27,688 nt of DNA. Source: CAZSNH01 sp052388455. Lineage in GTDB: Bacteria > Pseudomonadota > Alphaproteobacteria > Rhizobiales > Hyphomicrobiaceae. How positions within the stretch are numbered: position 1 is the first letter of the stretch; every line of letters begins with the position of its first letter. The notes beneath the pieces were generated by a model. It ran no database searches and was not told where the DNA came from. It saw only the letters and a program-made list of their open reading frames with translations. The position numbers and the translations under genes are program-made. The stretch covers positions 1 to 27,688 of the forward strand of contig JBQTIA010000126.1 in the NCBI GenBank assembly GCA_052388455.1. Reading direction: 5' to 3'. This document shows positions 1 to 8,653 of this stretch, piece after piece.

Positions 1-35
1 ACCACGGCGAGCCCGCTGGAACCGCGGCGGTTGCG

Positions 36-69
36 GGCCCACCCACCCGGTGACCGGGTCGGTGGGGCC
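36..69. repeat. Strong GC-rich hairpin
   Basis: This is an almost perfect inverted repeat centred on base 52. The arms are CCCACCCACCCGG (38-50) and CCGGGTCGGTGGG (54-66), with one C/C mismatch (44/60). It has no T-tract, so it is not a classical intrinsic terminator. It may be the 3' end of a gene lying left of the window or a REP-type element. I saw no second copy in the window. Confidence 0.5.
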
Positions 70-125
70 GATCCACGCGCGGCCATCGTGCTGGCCTTTG
101 GCCCACCGCATGACGCGGGATGGAC

Positions 126-197
126 ACCCAACGGTTCTCGCGCGACTGTTGGGTACCATTCGCGCCGCTTCGCTTTGCTCCGATCGACCCAACCTAC
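126..197. repeat. Degenerate GTTGGGT/ACCCAAC palindromic repeat, left copy
   Basis: Inverted arms ACCCAAC (126-132) and GTTGGGT (148-154) are followed by TCGACCCAACCTAC (184-197). That 14-mer is identical to 27674-27687 at the other end of the window, where the full palindrome is present. The left outer arm is missing here, so this looks like a decayed or truncated copy of the same dispersed element. It lies just upstream of the acetyltransferase gene, and bases 1-255 hold no convincing gene. Confidence 0.55.
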
Positions 198-255
198 GGC
201 TTATGCGGGCTTAGCCAGACTGACACATCGAGCGGGCGGCACCCAGGACAGACCC

Positions 256-738
256 ATGCTTATTCGCGCTGAAACCGAGTGTGACCGCGAGGCCATTCAC
301 GCGCTGGTGGCTGACGCCTTCGGGAAGGCGGGCGAGGCGACGCTGGTCGATGCCCTGCGGCAGGACGGGGTGCTGGTGATTTCGCTGGTTGCCGAGGAGG
401 CGGGTCGCCTGCTCGGTCACGTGGCGATGTCGCATCTCAAATCCCCGCCCAATACACTTGCCCTCGCACCCCTGTCGGTCGTCGCCGACCGGCGTCAGCA
501 AGGCATCGGGAGCGCGCTGGTTCGCGCTGCGATCGAGCTGTCACGCGACAGCGGTTTCGACGTGGTGTTCGTGCTTGGCGAACCGTCCACCTATGCCCGC
601 TTCGGGTTTTCAACCGCCGCAGCCGAGCGCTTTGCTTCACCCTTCGCCGGGTCCTACTTTCAGGCGCTGGAATTGTCCGACGTCCCGATTCCCGCAGTTC
701 CGGTCCATTACGCCCGGGCCTTCAGCGACCTGGAGTGA
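256..738 (+). CDS. GNAT family N-acetyltransferase (YhbS-like)
   Basis: A predicted 160-residue cytosolic acetyltransferase that would move an acetyl group from acetyl-CoA to an unknown amine. The acetyl-CoA-binding motif A is visible around residues 73-90 (PLSVVADRRQQGIGSALVRA, with the Q/R-x-x-G-x-G core). The segment LGEPSTYARFGF near residue 110 matches the GDPxYYxRFGF pattern of the YhbS-like subfamily. The start was placed at ATG 256 because the family N-terminus (MLIRAE) begins there and AGGA lies about 9 bases upstream. The open frame continues further upstream, but that part runs through repeat-like DNA and has no family resemblance. The substrate cannot be predicted. The gene stands alone, convergent with the L,D-transpeptidase gene. 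Confidence 0.85.
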   Translation: MLIRAETECDREAIHALVADAFGKAGEATLVDALRQDGVLVISLVAEEAGRLLGHVAMSHLKSPPNTLALAPLSVVADRRQQGIGSALVRAAIELSRDSGFDVVFVLGEPSTYARFGFSTAAAERFASPFAGSYFQALELSDVPIPAVPVHYARAFSDLE

Positions 739-760
739 GTAGGGTCATTGCCGCCACACA

Positions 761-838
761 CCCATCGGGACGCGATCCCGATCGCGCGGGCGCTGGCGTC
801 GAACGGGCCATGCCGTCGGGTGATCGGGTCATGTCCCT
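761..838 (-). repeat. 78-bp dispersed 3'-flanking repeat, copy A
   Basis: Read on the minus strand, this begins GGGACATGACCCGATC about 10 bases after the L,D-transpeptidase stop codon and ends with a CGCGATC/GATCGCG hairpin. It aligns over about 78 bases, with roughly 80% identity by eye, to 9229-9306. That copy begins about 15 bases after the stop of another gene in the same relative orientation. The hairpin could act as a transcript 3' end or stabiliser (inference). Confidence 0.7.
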
Positions 839-847
839 TGAAACAGC

Positions 848-1837
848 TCAATACGGACTGAAAAGTCCGCGCGAGACGTAGCGGCGGGGCGGGGCGGTGA
901 CGACGCGGGCGGAGCCGCGCCGTCTCGGCGCCGGCACGTAGTAGGCGTTGGGCGCGCCGTAGTAGGCAGTGGCACCCGCCGGTCCGCGGCGCTGGCCGTA
1001 GCCGTAGCGCGGACCGCTGCTGCGGTAGGACACGGCCGGATGCCTCGGTGTGCCGTGCACGCTGATGCGCGTCATGTCCTTCCCGTGCCGGCCGACCATC
1101 TTGTAGAGCGTTGCCGCGTTGCCGGGCGCGAGGCGCACGCAGCCGTGCGAGGCGGGTCGGCCGAGCTGACGCAACGCCTGCGTGGCGTGAATGGCAACGC
1201 CGCGGTGGAAGAAGATGGCGTGCGGCATCGGCGACCAGTCGTACTGGCGCGAGTACCACATGCGGGCCATCCACGCCGGCTTGAAGGTGCCGGTCGGGGT
1301 GCGATAGCCGGCGGCCGCCGAAGAGATCGCCCAGGTGTATCGGGCGTCGCCGTTTTCAGTGACGGTCATGCGCTGCGTCGAAAGATCGATGTCGATGGTC
1401 AGTGTCGGTTCGGGCGGGGGAGGAGGGGCCGCGGCCGGCTCGGTGTTCGCCGCACTCGGGGCATGACTGCCGGCGTTACTGGCGGCGGCCGGATCGACCG
1501 TCATGGCCGTATCCGCTGGAATCACAGCCGGTGTGCCGGCCGGCGCAGCGGCGAAGGGCGTTGTGGCCGTCGTGATTGAAAAGGCGGGGGTCGGCGTCGG
1601 TCCGGATGCGGCCGGAGCGGGAGCCGAAGCCGGCGGAACTGCTGCCGTGGGCACGGGTGTGGCCGCAGGCGCCGTTGTATTCGGAGCCGCCGTGACCGGC
1701 GCTTCGGGGCCGGCCGGGCGATCGACCGGCGTGACGACGGTGGCGGGCAGCGGAGCCGCGGCCCCACCCTCCGCCGAGGCCGGTCCGACGAGGACCAGCA
1801 GTGAAATGATTGCAGCCAGGCTACGCGAGACCCTCAT
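848..1837 (-). CDS. L,D-transpeptidase (YkuD domain), exported
   Basis: A 329-residue exported enzyme of the ErfK/YbiS/YcfS/YnhG (YkuD) class. These proteins make 3-3 peptidoglycan cross-links or attach proteins to peptidoglycan in the periplasm. Residues 1-22 form a signal peptide (MRVSRSLAAI followed by a hydrophobic stretch and GPASA). Residues 25-142 are a long low-complexity Ala/Pro/Thr spacer. The YkuD domain runs from about 145 to 262 and carries the signature RPASHGCVRL, with catalytic Cys233 preceded by His231 and an upstream His217 (IHAT). The tail, about 265-329, is rich in Tyr, Gly and Arg and is unlikely to be structured. The ATG at 1837 was preferred over a longer frame because the signal peptide starts there. 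The Pro/Ala spacer would let the domain reach peptidoglycan from a membrane-proximal position (inference). Confidence 0.9.
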   Translation of the reverse strand: MRVSRSLAAIISLLVLVGPASAEGGAAAPLPATVVTPVDRPAGPEAPVTAAPNTTAPAATPVPTAAVPPASAPAPAASGPTPTPAFSITTATTPFAAAPAGTPAVIPADTAMTVDPAAASNAGSHAPSAANTEPAAAPPPPPEPTLTIDIDLSTQRMTVTENGDARYTWAISSAAAGYRTPTGTFKPAWMARMWYSRQYDWSPMPHAIFFHRGVAIHATQALRQLGRPASHGCVRLAPGNAATLYKMVGRHGKDMTRISVHGTPRHPAVSYRSSGPRYGYGQRRGPAGATAYYGAPNAYYVPAPRRRGSARVVTAPPRRYVSRGLFSPY

Positions 1838-2071
1838 CGGCACACTCCAATACGCATTTGGAAGGATGACTGAAGGTTTTCTACACCGCGGTTCCATGCC
1901 GATTGCTTAATGCCGGTGGCATTATGTCGAGCCACCGCCGAGCCGAGGGGATCGGCTGACCCCGACCGCCGAGACGCCTCCGGCTCAGCACATCATGATT
2001 CGCGGCCCGACGCGCCACTTCTGAAAGACTTGGCCTCTCGCGGCCAGTCCCGGTCGTTTCGGGCGCCGCAT

Positions 2072-3517
2072 TCAGCCCGCTTTGAGCGACTTATATCCCT
2101 CGAGCGCCCGCTCGCGGGCCACGGCGTGATCGACGATGGGGAGCGGGTAGGTCTTGCCGAGCACGATGCCGGCCTTCGACAGGGCACTCGCCGGCGCCAG
2201 CCACGGCGCATGGATGTGTTCGCTGGCCAGCCTCTTCAATTCGGGGACGAAGCGGCGGACGTAGGCGCCTTCGGGATCGAACTTCTCACCCTGCGTGATG
2301 GGGTTGAAGATACGGAAGTAGGGGGCGGCGTCGGCGCCGGAGCCGGCCACCCACTGCCAGCTTGCCGCGTTGTTGGCGAGATCGGCGTCGACCAGCGTGT
2401 CCCAGAACCAGGCTTCGCCCTGCTGCCAGGGGATCAGCAGATCCTTGATCAGGAACGAGGCGACGATCATGCGCACGCGGTTGTGCATCCAGCCGGTTTC
2501 CCAGAGCTCGCGCATCCCCGCGTCGACGATCGGATAGCCGGTCAGGCCCTTCTGCCAGAGCGCGAGGCGCTTGGTGTCCTTCGCCCAGGGAAAGGCCGCG
2601 AACTCGGGCCGGAATGGCACCTCCGGCAGGTCGGGCCAGTGGACGAGGAGATTGGTGGAGAACTCGCGCCAGACCAGCTCCTTGAGGAACGTCTCGGTGC
2701 CCTTGTCGTGTGCGGGGTTGTCGGCGGCGGCCGTCACCGCCGCGTGCCAGCAGCGCCGCGGGCTGATCTCGCCGAAGTGGAGATGCGGCGAGAGGCGCGA
2801 GGTGCCGGGCATGTCGGGCCGGTTCCGCGTTTCGGCATAATCCGCCACCGCGGCTTTGAGGAACGACGCGAGACGCGCCGCGGCGCCGGCCTCGCCGGGC
2901 TTCCATGCCGCCCGCATCCCGCCGGCCCAATCGGGTTTTTTCGGCAGCAGTCCCCAGCTCGAGAGGCTGTCACTGGCGGTCGGCGTGAGCGGCGGCTGGA
3001 TCGCGCGCGGCCTCGGCAACGGCTGCGCCGGTGACCAGCCCGACGAGAGCGCCTTCCAGTAGGGCGTATAGACCTTGTAGGGATTGCCGTCCTTGGTGCG
3101 GATGTCCTCGGGCTCGCGCAGCAGGCGGCCGGCGAAGCGCTTCAGTTCGATACCCTTCGAAGCCAGCGCCGCCTTGAGCGACGTTTCGAGCGCGATCTGC
3201 CGAGGCTCGTAGCCACGGCTGCAATGCACCGTCCGCGCTCCGCACTCGGCGGCGATGGCGGCCAGATGCGCGAAGGTCTCGCCGCGCCGGAGGATCAGCT
3301 TGGCGCCGAGTTTTTCGATGTCGGCGCCGAGCGCAGTCAGACTGCCGTGCAGCCACCAGCGCGAGGCCGCCCCGCGCGGCCAGGCACCATCCGCGGCATC
3401 GTCGAGGATGTAGACCGGCAGCATCGGCGCCCCCGATGCGACCGCCGCGTGCAAGGCCGGATGGTCGGCCAGTCTCAGGTCGTTGCGCAGCCAGACGATG
3501 ATCGGGGCTTCTGACAT
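2072..3517 (-). CDS. phrB: Deoxyribodipyrimidine photo-lyase (class I CPD photolyase)
   Basis: A 481-residue flavoprotein that uses blue light to split cyclobutane pyrimidine dimers in DNA. The N-terminal alpha/beta antenna domain is recognisable (IIVWLRNDLRLADHPAL, residues 6-22). The C-terminal FAD domain contains TSRLSPHLHFGEISP (239-253), KELVWREF (279-286), GYPIVDAGMRELWETGWMHN (327-346) and WQWVAGSGADAAPYFRIFNP (387-406). Trp364 and Trp387 are candidates for the electron-transfer tryptophan chain, judging by the matching context in E. coli PhrB. ATG 3517 is chosen because the antenna domain begins there and the sequence just upstream holds AAGAG. The longer open frame has no family sequence. 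The length is normal for the family. The identity of the antenna chromophore (folate or deazaflavin) cannot be read from the sequence. Confidence 0.95.
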   Translation of the reverse strand: MSEAPIIVWLRNDLRLADHPALHAAVASGAPMLPVYILDDAADGAWPRGAASRWWLHGSLTALGADIEKLGAKLILRRGETFAHLAAIAAECGARTVHCSRGYEPRQIALETSLKAALASKGIELKRFAGRLLREPEDIRTKDGNPYKVYTPYWKALSSGWSPAQPLPRPRAIQPPLTPTASDSLSSWGLLPKKPDWAGGMRAAWKPGEAGAAARLASFLKAAVADYAETRNRPDMPGTSRLSPHLHFGEISPRRCWHAAVTAAADNPAHDKGTETFLKELVWREFSTNLLVHWPDLPEVPFRPEFAAFPWAKDTKRLALWQKGLTGYPIVDAGMRELWETGWMHNRVRMIVASFLIKDLLIPWQQGEAWFWDTLVDADLANNAASWQWVAGSGADAAPYFRIFNPITQGEKFDPEGAYVRRFVPELKRLASEHIHAPWLAPASALSKAGIVLGKTYPLPIVDHAVARERALEGYKSLKAG

Positions 3518-3769
3518 TGCGGCTCTTTTCCGGGGGAGGACTTGGGGATTGCGGGGCCGCGCACGAATTGCACTGAATTGTGCTGCCACATCAATCGGGA
3601 CTTGGTCTACGCTTGCGTCAGGCGTCCGGTTCAAATGGCAGTCTGCGCCGTCCCATCGTACGGCAGGGCTCGGGCGCCCGACGGGATCGGCTGTTCCCCG
3701 CGGCACAGCTCGCAATTGCCCGGCGCGCTACGTGAGATGCCCGGCGTCAGCATCGGAGACACCCCGCAC

Positions 3770-5242
3770 ATGCCAATCAGCGCCTCGTTCGGCACACTGG
3801 GCAGCTCCATGGGGCGCAAGACTGGAAAGAGGTTTTCGCAGGGCGGAGGTGCCGCGGGTTTCGTGTCGTCACCCTTCAGGGCCGGCGTCGTGTGCGCCAT
3901 CGCGTGCGGCCTCCTCACCGGCTTCATGCCCGACCGCCTCTCGGCCGCCGACGACGTCAAGCCGACGACGTTCGCTCTGGAGAACGGTCTGCAGGTTCTG
4001 GTGGTGCCTGACGACCGCGTGCCGATCGTCGTCCATTCCCTCTGGTACAAGGTCGGCGGCGTCGACGACGGCGAAGGGCTTTCGGGCCGCGCGCACTTCC
4101 TCGAGCACATGATGTTCAAGGCGACGCGGACTCGCGCCAAGGGCGAGCTGGACCGTTCGGTCGCCTTTGCCGGCGGGCTGCACAACGCCATCACCACCTA
4201 CGACAGCACCTACTATTATCAGGTGGTGCCCAAGGCCAAGCTCGCCGAGATGATGGCCTTCGAGGCCGACCGCATGACCAGCATCCAGTTCACCGACGAT
4301 GAATTGGAGCGCGAGCGCGGCGCGATCATGCAGGAGCGCAAGTCGCGGGTCGACAGCCAGCCGGCCAGCCGGCTCGGCGAAAAGCTTCGCGGCGCCATCT
4401 ACGGCGGCTCGGTCTACCGCATGATGCCGATCGGCAGCGAGGACGGCATCAACGCCGTCTCGACCGCCTCGGCGCTGGAGCTGTACCGGCGCACCTACGG
4501 TCCCAACAACGCGCTGCTCGTCGTCGCCGGCGATGTCACCGAGGCGGAGGTGCGGACGCTGGCCACCGCCACCTACGGCGTCGTGGCGCCTCTGGCGCAA
4601 AAGCCACGACGTCCCGAGGCGACCTCCTTCGCGCCGCTGCCGCAGACCGTTTTCGAGGTGCGCGATCCGCAAGTCACGCTGCCGGGCGTCGTCCGCTTCT
4701 TCCGCGCACCCGCCCTCGCTCACCCCGACTATTATCCGCTGCTGGTCCTGCAGAACCATCTCAACGTCACCGCCGGCCGGCTGCGCACGGCACTCGTCAA
4801 CGAGCAGCGGGTGGCGAGCAGCGTCTCGGCAGACCTGGAGGCGTTGCGGCTTGGCGGGCTGCTGTCGGTCGGCGCCACGGCGGCCGTCGGCGTCGAGGTC
4901 GATAAGCTCGCCGCCGCGCTCGATGGCGTGCTCGACGACGTGCGCCGCAACGGCGTTCCCGACGATCAGGTCACCACCATGGCCAGCGCCATCGCCACCG
5001 CAACGACGCTGCAGCGCGACGACATCGTGGACCGGGCCAACTACTATGCCGGGCTGGTGTCCGACGGCTGGACGATCGAGGCGGCCGAGGCCCTGTCGGA
5101 ACGCAGCAAGAGCGTGACGCCGGCCGACGTCCGCCGCGTGGCTGAGCAGTATCTGGCACCCGAGAACGCGGTGCGCGGCTTGTTACTTCCGGCTGCCGCC
5201 GCCGCGGCCGGCGTCGCCGACCATCCCTCTCCCAGCCCCTGA
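3770..5242 (+). CDS. M16 family zinc metallopeptidase, catalytic subunit
   Basis: A 490-residue exported or periplasmic pitrilysin-type peptidase. After a hydrophobic leader (about residues 35-60, ending RLSAADD) comes the M16 N-domain with the inverted zinc motif HFLEH (His109, Glu112, His113). The third zinc ligand, Glu189, lies exactly 75 residues after His113 in MQERK, the usual M16 spacing. The C-terminal half is the second M16 domain. One deviation is GRAHFLEH where most relatives have GLAHFLEH. ATG 3770 was chosen for a GGAG 11 bases upstream; ATG 3809 is an alternative and the frame is open back to 3542. The gene is followed after 51 bases by a second M16 gene lacking the zinc site. 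The two probably form a heterodimer like the two-gene M16 peptidases described in Sphingomonas (family knowledge). Substrates are likely peptides. Confidence 0.88.
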   Translation: MPISASFGTLGSSMGRKTGKRFSQGGGAAGFVSSPFRAGVVCAIACGLLTGFMPDRLSAADDVKPTTFALENGLQVLVVPDDRVPIVVHSLWYKVGGVDDGEGLSGRAHFLEHMMFKATRTRAKGELDRSVAFAGGLHNAITTYDSTYYYQVVPKAKLAEMMAFEADRMTSIQFTDDELERERGAIMQERKSRVDSQPASRLGEKLRGAIYGGSVYRMMPIGSEDGINAVSTASALELYRRTYGPNNALLVVAGDVTEAEVRTLATATYGVVAPLAQKPRRPEATSFAPLPQTVFEVRDPQVTLPGVVRFFRAPALAHPDYYPLLVLQNHLNVTAGRLRTALVNEQRVASSVSADLEALRLGGLLSVGATAAVGVEVDKLAAALDGVLDDVRRNGVPDDQVTTMASAIATATTLQRDDIVDRANYYAGLVSDGWTIEAAEALSERSKSVTPADVRRVAEQYLAPENAVRGLLLPAAAAAAGVADHPSPSP

Positions 5243-5293
5243 GCGCTCGACGAACGCAACGCTCGTCCGCCACTCCATCGAGGACCGATCAAT

Positions 5294-6649
5294 ATGACAA
5301 TGAGACGATCCACCCCTGCCCGCGTGTGTCGCTCGCTCGCGGGCCTCGTCGCCGAGCTGGCGGTGATGCTCACCCTCGCCGCGCTCCTAGTCCGCCCGGC
5401 GTCGGCCGCGGAGGTGCAGGTCGTCCGCAGCCCGGGCGGCATCGAGGCGTGGCTGGTCGAAAATCATTCCTCCCCGCTGATCGCCGCCCGCATCGTGTTC
5501 CGCGGCGGCGCGGTGCAGGATTCCGTCGAGAAGCCCGGCGTCGCCTTCTTCACCGACTGGATGTTCAACGAGGGGGCCGGTCCCTACCGCACGCAAGAGC
5601 TTCTGCAGCGGCTGCATGTCGAGCTCGGCGCCGAGTTCTCCAAGGCCACCTATGCCGAGGCGCAGGAGTTCAGCATCCGCACGCTCACCGCCAACCGCGG
5701 CGCCGTGTTCGACCTCGTCGGACTGATGTTCCGCGAGCCGCGCTTCGACGACGACGCCATGCTGAGGGCCCGCGACGAGATCGGGGCCAGCATCGACGCC
5801 GCCGCCGCCGATTCCGGCAGCCAGGCCCTGCTGTCGTTCAACCGGGCGCTCTACGGCGATCACCCCTTCTCGCGCATGTTGTACGGAAACCGCCAGTCGC
5901 TCGCCTCGATCACGGCCGACGACCTCGTCGCCTACCGACGCCGCGTGTTCGCCCGCGACAACCTGCTGGTCGCCGTCGTCGGGGACATCGACGCCACCGC
6001 GCTCGGCGCGCTCCTCGATCGTACGTTCGGCGCGCTTCCCGCCACCTCGGAGCGCCAGCCGACGCCGCCGACTGCGCCGCCCACTGCCGGCACCCGCGTC
6101 CTTGAGTACGACGTACCGCAGGCCAGCATCACGCTCGGCAGCCTCGCCGATCTCGCCGACGTGAAGGAGCGCGCCACCGCCGACGTGATCAACGAAATCC
6201 TCGGCAGCGGCGGGCTGACCTCGCGGCTGATGGTGGAGCTGCGCGAGAAGCGCGGGCTCGTCTACTCGGTCAGCACCGGGCGCGGCGGGACGACGCTGCA
6301 CGACCTCTTCTACGGCGGCGCCGCCACCAGCAACGAGAACGTCGCCGAGGTGCTGCGCATCATGCGCGAGGAGTTTACGCGGCTGCGTACCTCGGGCGTC
6401 ACCGAGGACGAGCTGGCCCGCGCCAAGTCGGTGCTCAAGGGCACCCGCATGATCGGCAACCGGCTGAGCCTCGCCATCGCCGGCAAGCTGGTGTGGAACA
6501 GGTTCTGGGGCTACGCGCCGGATCACTTCAACCGCTACGACGGCTATATCGATGCGGTGACCCCCGACGACATCCGCCGCGTCACAGCCAAATACATCGA
6601 TCCCGAAAATCTCAGCGTCGTCATCGTCGGCAAGGGGGTGAAGCTGTGA
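5294..6649 (+). CDS. M16 family peptidase-like protein, non-catalytic partner
   Basis: A 451-residue protein with a signal peptide (residues 1-38, ending RPASA) and two M16 domains. At the place of the HxxEH zinc motif it reads FFTDWMFNEG, so no zinc ligands are present and it cannot be catalytic alone. The C-terminal domain keeps the conserved SRLMVELREKRGLVYSV block (about residues 311-327). In M16 partner subunits this block includes the Arg/Tyr pair that positions the substrate. It begins 51 bases after the catalytic gene, with GAGGA just upstream of ATG 5294, so both are likely co-transcribed and assemble as an active/inactive pair. The arrangement resembles the alpha/beta subunits of mitochondrial processing peptidase and bacterial two-gene M16 systems. 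Confidence 0.87.
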   Translation: MTMRRSTPARVCRSLAGLVAELAVMLTLAALLVRPASAAEVQVVRSPGGIEAWLVENHSSPLIAARIVFRGGAVQDSVEKPGVAFFTDWMFNEGAGPYRTQELLQRLHVELGAEFSKATYAEAQEFSIRTLTANRGAVFDLVGLMFREPRFDDDAMLRARDEIGASIDAAAADSGSQALLSFNRALYGDHPFSRMLYGNRQSLASITADDLVAYRRRVFARDNLLVAVVGDIDATALGALLDRTFGALPATSERQPTPPTAPPTAGTRVLEYDVPQASITLGSLADLADVKERATADVINEILGSGGLTSRLMVELREKRGLVYSVSTGRGGTTLHDLFYGGAATSNENVAEVLRIMREEFTRLRTSGVTEDELARAKSVLKGTRMIGNRLSLAIAGKLVWNRFWGYAPDHFNRYDGYIDAVTPDDIRRVTAKYIDPENLSVVIVGKGVKL

Positions 6650-6698
6650 TCAGCCGCGCAGCGCCGTCGACAGCATCGATCAAAAGCTTCGACGCCCA

Positions 6699-8456
6699 CT
6701 AATTGAACAGCAGGTCGAACAGCGTCTTCGGCTTCTTCTTGGTTGTGTAGCGGGCGGGCGGCTTCGGCGGCCCCGACGGGCCGGTGTTGGCCCACGGGCT
6801 CTCGAACGGAGACCAGAACGAGAAGTTTTTCGGCTCTGAGGAATAGCGGCGCGTGCCGGTCGAGGGCGCGACGGCCACGGCCTCGCGGCCGACCCTGAGG
6901 TTGAACTCCTCGGTCACGCCATCGGTGCTGGCGACCGTCAGCTTGCCTTCCTCCCACGTCCAGTTGGCCACACGGCTGCCCTGCCGATGCTGCTCCACCG
7001 CGATCACCAGCCCCTGATTGATGTCGATGACGGCGGCCAGTTCCATGTCCTCCTTGCCCGACCGGCCCTCGATGGTGCCGCCCGAGAACCGCAGCACGCC
7101 GATGCCCAGGAAGGGTGCCTTTTTCAGCTCCCACCCGAGCAGTCGCGGCTGGCCCTCGCCGATCGCTTCCAGCGGCACACTCAGTCGGGGATTGTCGAGC
7201 GAGAGGGCCACCGGACGCCCCGCCCGCGAGACCACGCGCCAGCGGTCGATGGCGAGATGCGGCAGCTCCTGCTCCTCTGCCACTTCCGCCGCGCTGGTGA
7301 CGCCGAGCCGGATCAGCCCCTCGGTCGCCTCCCTCAGCGACGGCTTCAACTGCAGCGCCTTGCGGAACGCCTCGACGGCGAGATCGGTCTGACCCATCGC
7401 CTCGTCGATCTCGGCCTTCGCCCACCACACCTCGGCCTTGCCCTCATCCAGCCGGAGCGCCGTCTGCACGTCCTTCTGGCCGACGTCGGTCTGCGTGTTT
7501 CGCTTGTAGACGATGGCGCGGAAAGCGAACGCGATAGCCGAGCGCGGATCGAGTTCGATCGCCAGATTGAGGTCGGCGTAGGCTTCCTCGTAGGCTTCGG
7601 CGTAGCCCTGCGCGAGCCCGCGCAACTGGTAGGCGGCGACCAGCTTCGGGTCCAGCTCGATGGCGCGCGAGAAGTCCTTGATCGCCGCCTCTGTGTTCTT
7701 GGCCCCGAGATAGGCTTCGCCGCGCACGAGGTGGATTTCCGCGTTGGTCGGATCGAAGGCGATGGCCCGCGACAGGTCTTCGATCGCCTCGTCGAACTGC
7801 GCCACGTCGAGCTTGGCCTCCGCCCGATTGCGATAACCGGAGGCGAAACGGGCATCGGCGTTGACGGCGCGCGTGAAATCGCGAATGGCGGCATAGGGCT
7901 TGTCGAGCGACAGGTAGGCGCGGCCGCGGCCCGAGAGCGGGGCGGGCTGCTGCGGCATCAGCTGTACGGCCTTGGTGTAATCCTGAATGGCGTCCGCCAC
8001 CTGTCCGAGTTTGATGTAGGCCCCGGCCCGATTGTTGTAGGCCGAAGCGTATCCGGGGGCGAGCACCAGCGCCCGGTCGAAGTCCTTGATCGCCTCCTTC
8101 AGCAGGCCGAGCGAGAGCAGCAGGTTGCCGCGGTTGTTGTAGACGGCGGCATATTCCGGAAAGAGCTGTGCGGCGCGATTGAAGTCCTCGATGGCGAGCT
8201 TCGGCTGGCCGGAGCGCATGTAGGCGACGCCGCGGTCGTTGAGGATCGACGCCCGCCGGTCATTCGACAGCCCGACATCGCTCAGCGCCTCGGTGAAGCT
8301 CGTGACGGCGTCGGCGCTGTTCCCCTTGACCAGCGCCGTGGCGCCCGCGTCGACGGCGGCGCCCGAGCCGGCCGAGCCGGCTTCGGCGGACCCGTCCGCG
8401 ACGGCGAGGCACCCCGCCGACAGCAGCATCACAGCCATGGCTTTCGGAATGCGCAC
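6699..8456 (-). CDS. TPR-repeat protein, exported
   Basis: A 585-residue protein made largely of tetratricopeptide repeats. About nine or ten TPR units run from about residue 37 to 380, with recurring patterns such as AYNNRG, EAIKDFDRAL and AIELDP at 34-residue spacing. The N-terminus is a leader (MRIPKAMAVMLLSAGC) that could be a lipoprotein signal with Cys16 as the lipidated residue, or an ordinary signal peptide cut after GSAEA. The C-terminal 190 residues have no recognised domain and end in a Lys/Pro-rich tail (PPARYTTKKKPKTLFDLLFN). The start codon is GTG at 8456, supported by a strong GAGGAG five bases upstream. TPRs usually mediate protein-protein binding; the partner is unknown. The gene is convergent with the M16 pair and divergent from the thioesterase-like gene. 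Confidence 0.85.
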   Translation of the reverse strand: MRIPKAMAVMLLSAGCLAVADGSAEAGSAGSGAAVDAGATALVKGNSADAVTSFTEALSDVGLSNDRRASILNDRGVAYMRSGQPKLAIEDFNRAAQLFPEYAAVYNNRGNLLLSLGLLKEAIKDFDRALVLAPGYASAYNNRAGAYIKLGQVADAIQDYTKAVQLMPQQPAPLSGRGRAYLSLDKPYAAIRDFTRAVNADARFASGYRNRAEAKLDVAQFDEAIEDLSRAIAFDPTNAEIHLVRGEAYLGAKNTEAAIKDFSRAIELDPKLVAAYQLRGLAQGYAEAYEEAYADLNLAIELDPRSAIAFAFRAIVYKRNTQTDVGQKDVQTALRLDEGKAEVWWAKAEIDEAMGQTDLAVEAFRKALQLKPSLREATEGLIRLGVTSAAEVAEEQELPHLAIDRWRVVSRAGRPVALSLDNPRLSVPLEAIGEGQPRLLGWELKKAPFLGIGVLRFSGGTIEGRSGKEDMELAAVIDINQGLVIAVEQHRQGSRVANWTWEEGKLTVASTDGVTEEFNLRVGREAVAVAPSTGTRRYSSEPKNFSFWSPFESPWANTGPSGPPKPPARYTTKKKPKTLFDLLFN

Positions 8457-8474
8457 GTGATCTCCTCGATCGCT
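8451..8474 (-). promoter_or_regulatory. Shine-Dalgarno deciding a GTG start
   Basis: On the minus strand, GAGGAG precedes GTG 8456 with a five-base spacer. There is no nearby ATG in frame with comparable support, so this ribosome-binding site fixes the start of the TPR protein. Confidence 0.65.
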
Positions 8475-8653
8475 GTCCCGGTGGCTCTCTGGTCAGGTGG
8501 CTCGCCGTCTCGCGTTCCGCCGGCACCCTCCGACGAAGCGCGCTGCCATTATAGGGTACGGCCTCGCCGAATCGAACCCATAACGCAACCCTCGCCATTG
8601 TGGCATGGTCCGGAGTTGCGTAAAGACCGTGGAATCGCTGGAAACTGCCCACC

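Noticed and set aside
1910..3034. Long plus-strand open frame (374 codons)
   Set aside because: It is antisense to the photolyase gene and arises from high GC codon structure; its sequence is Arg/Gly-rich with no domain.
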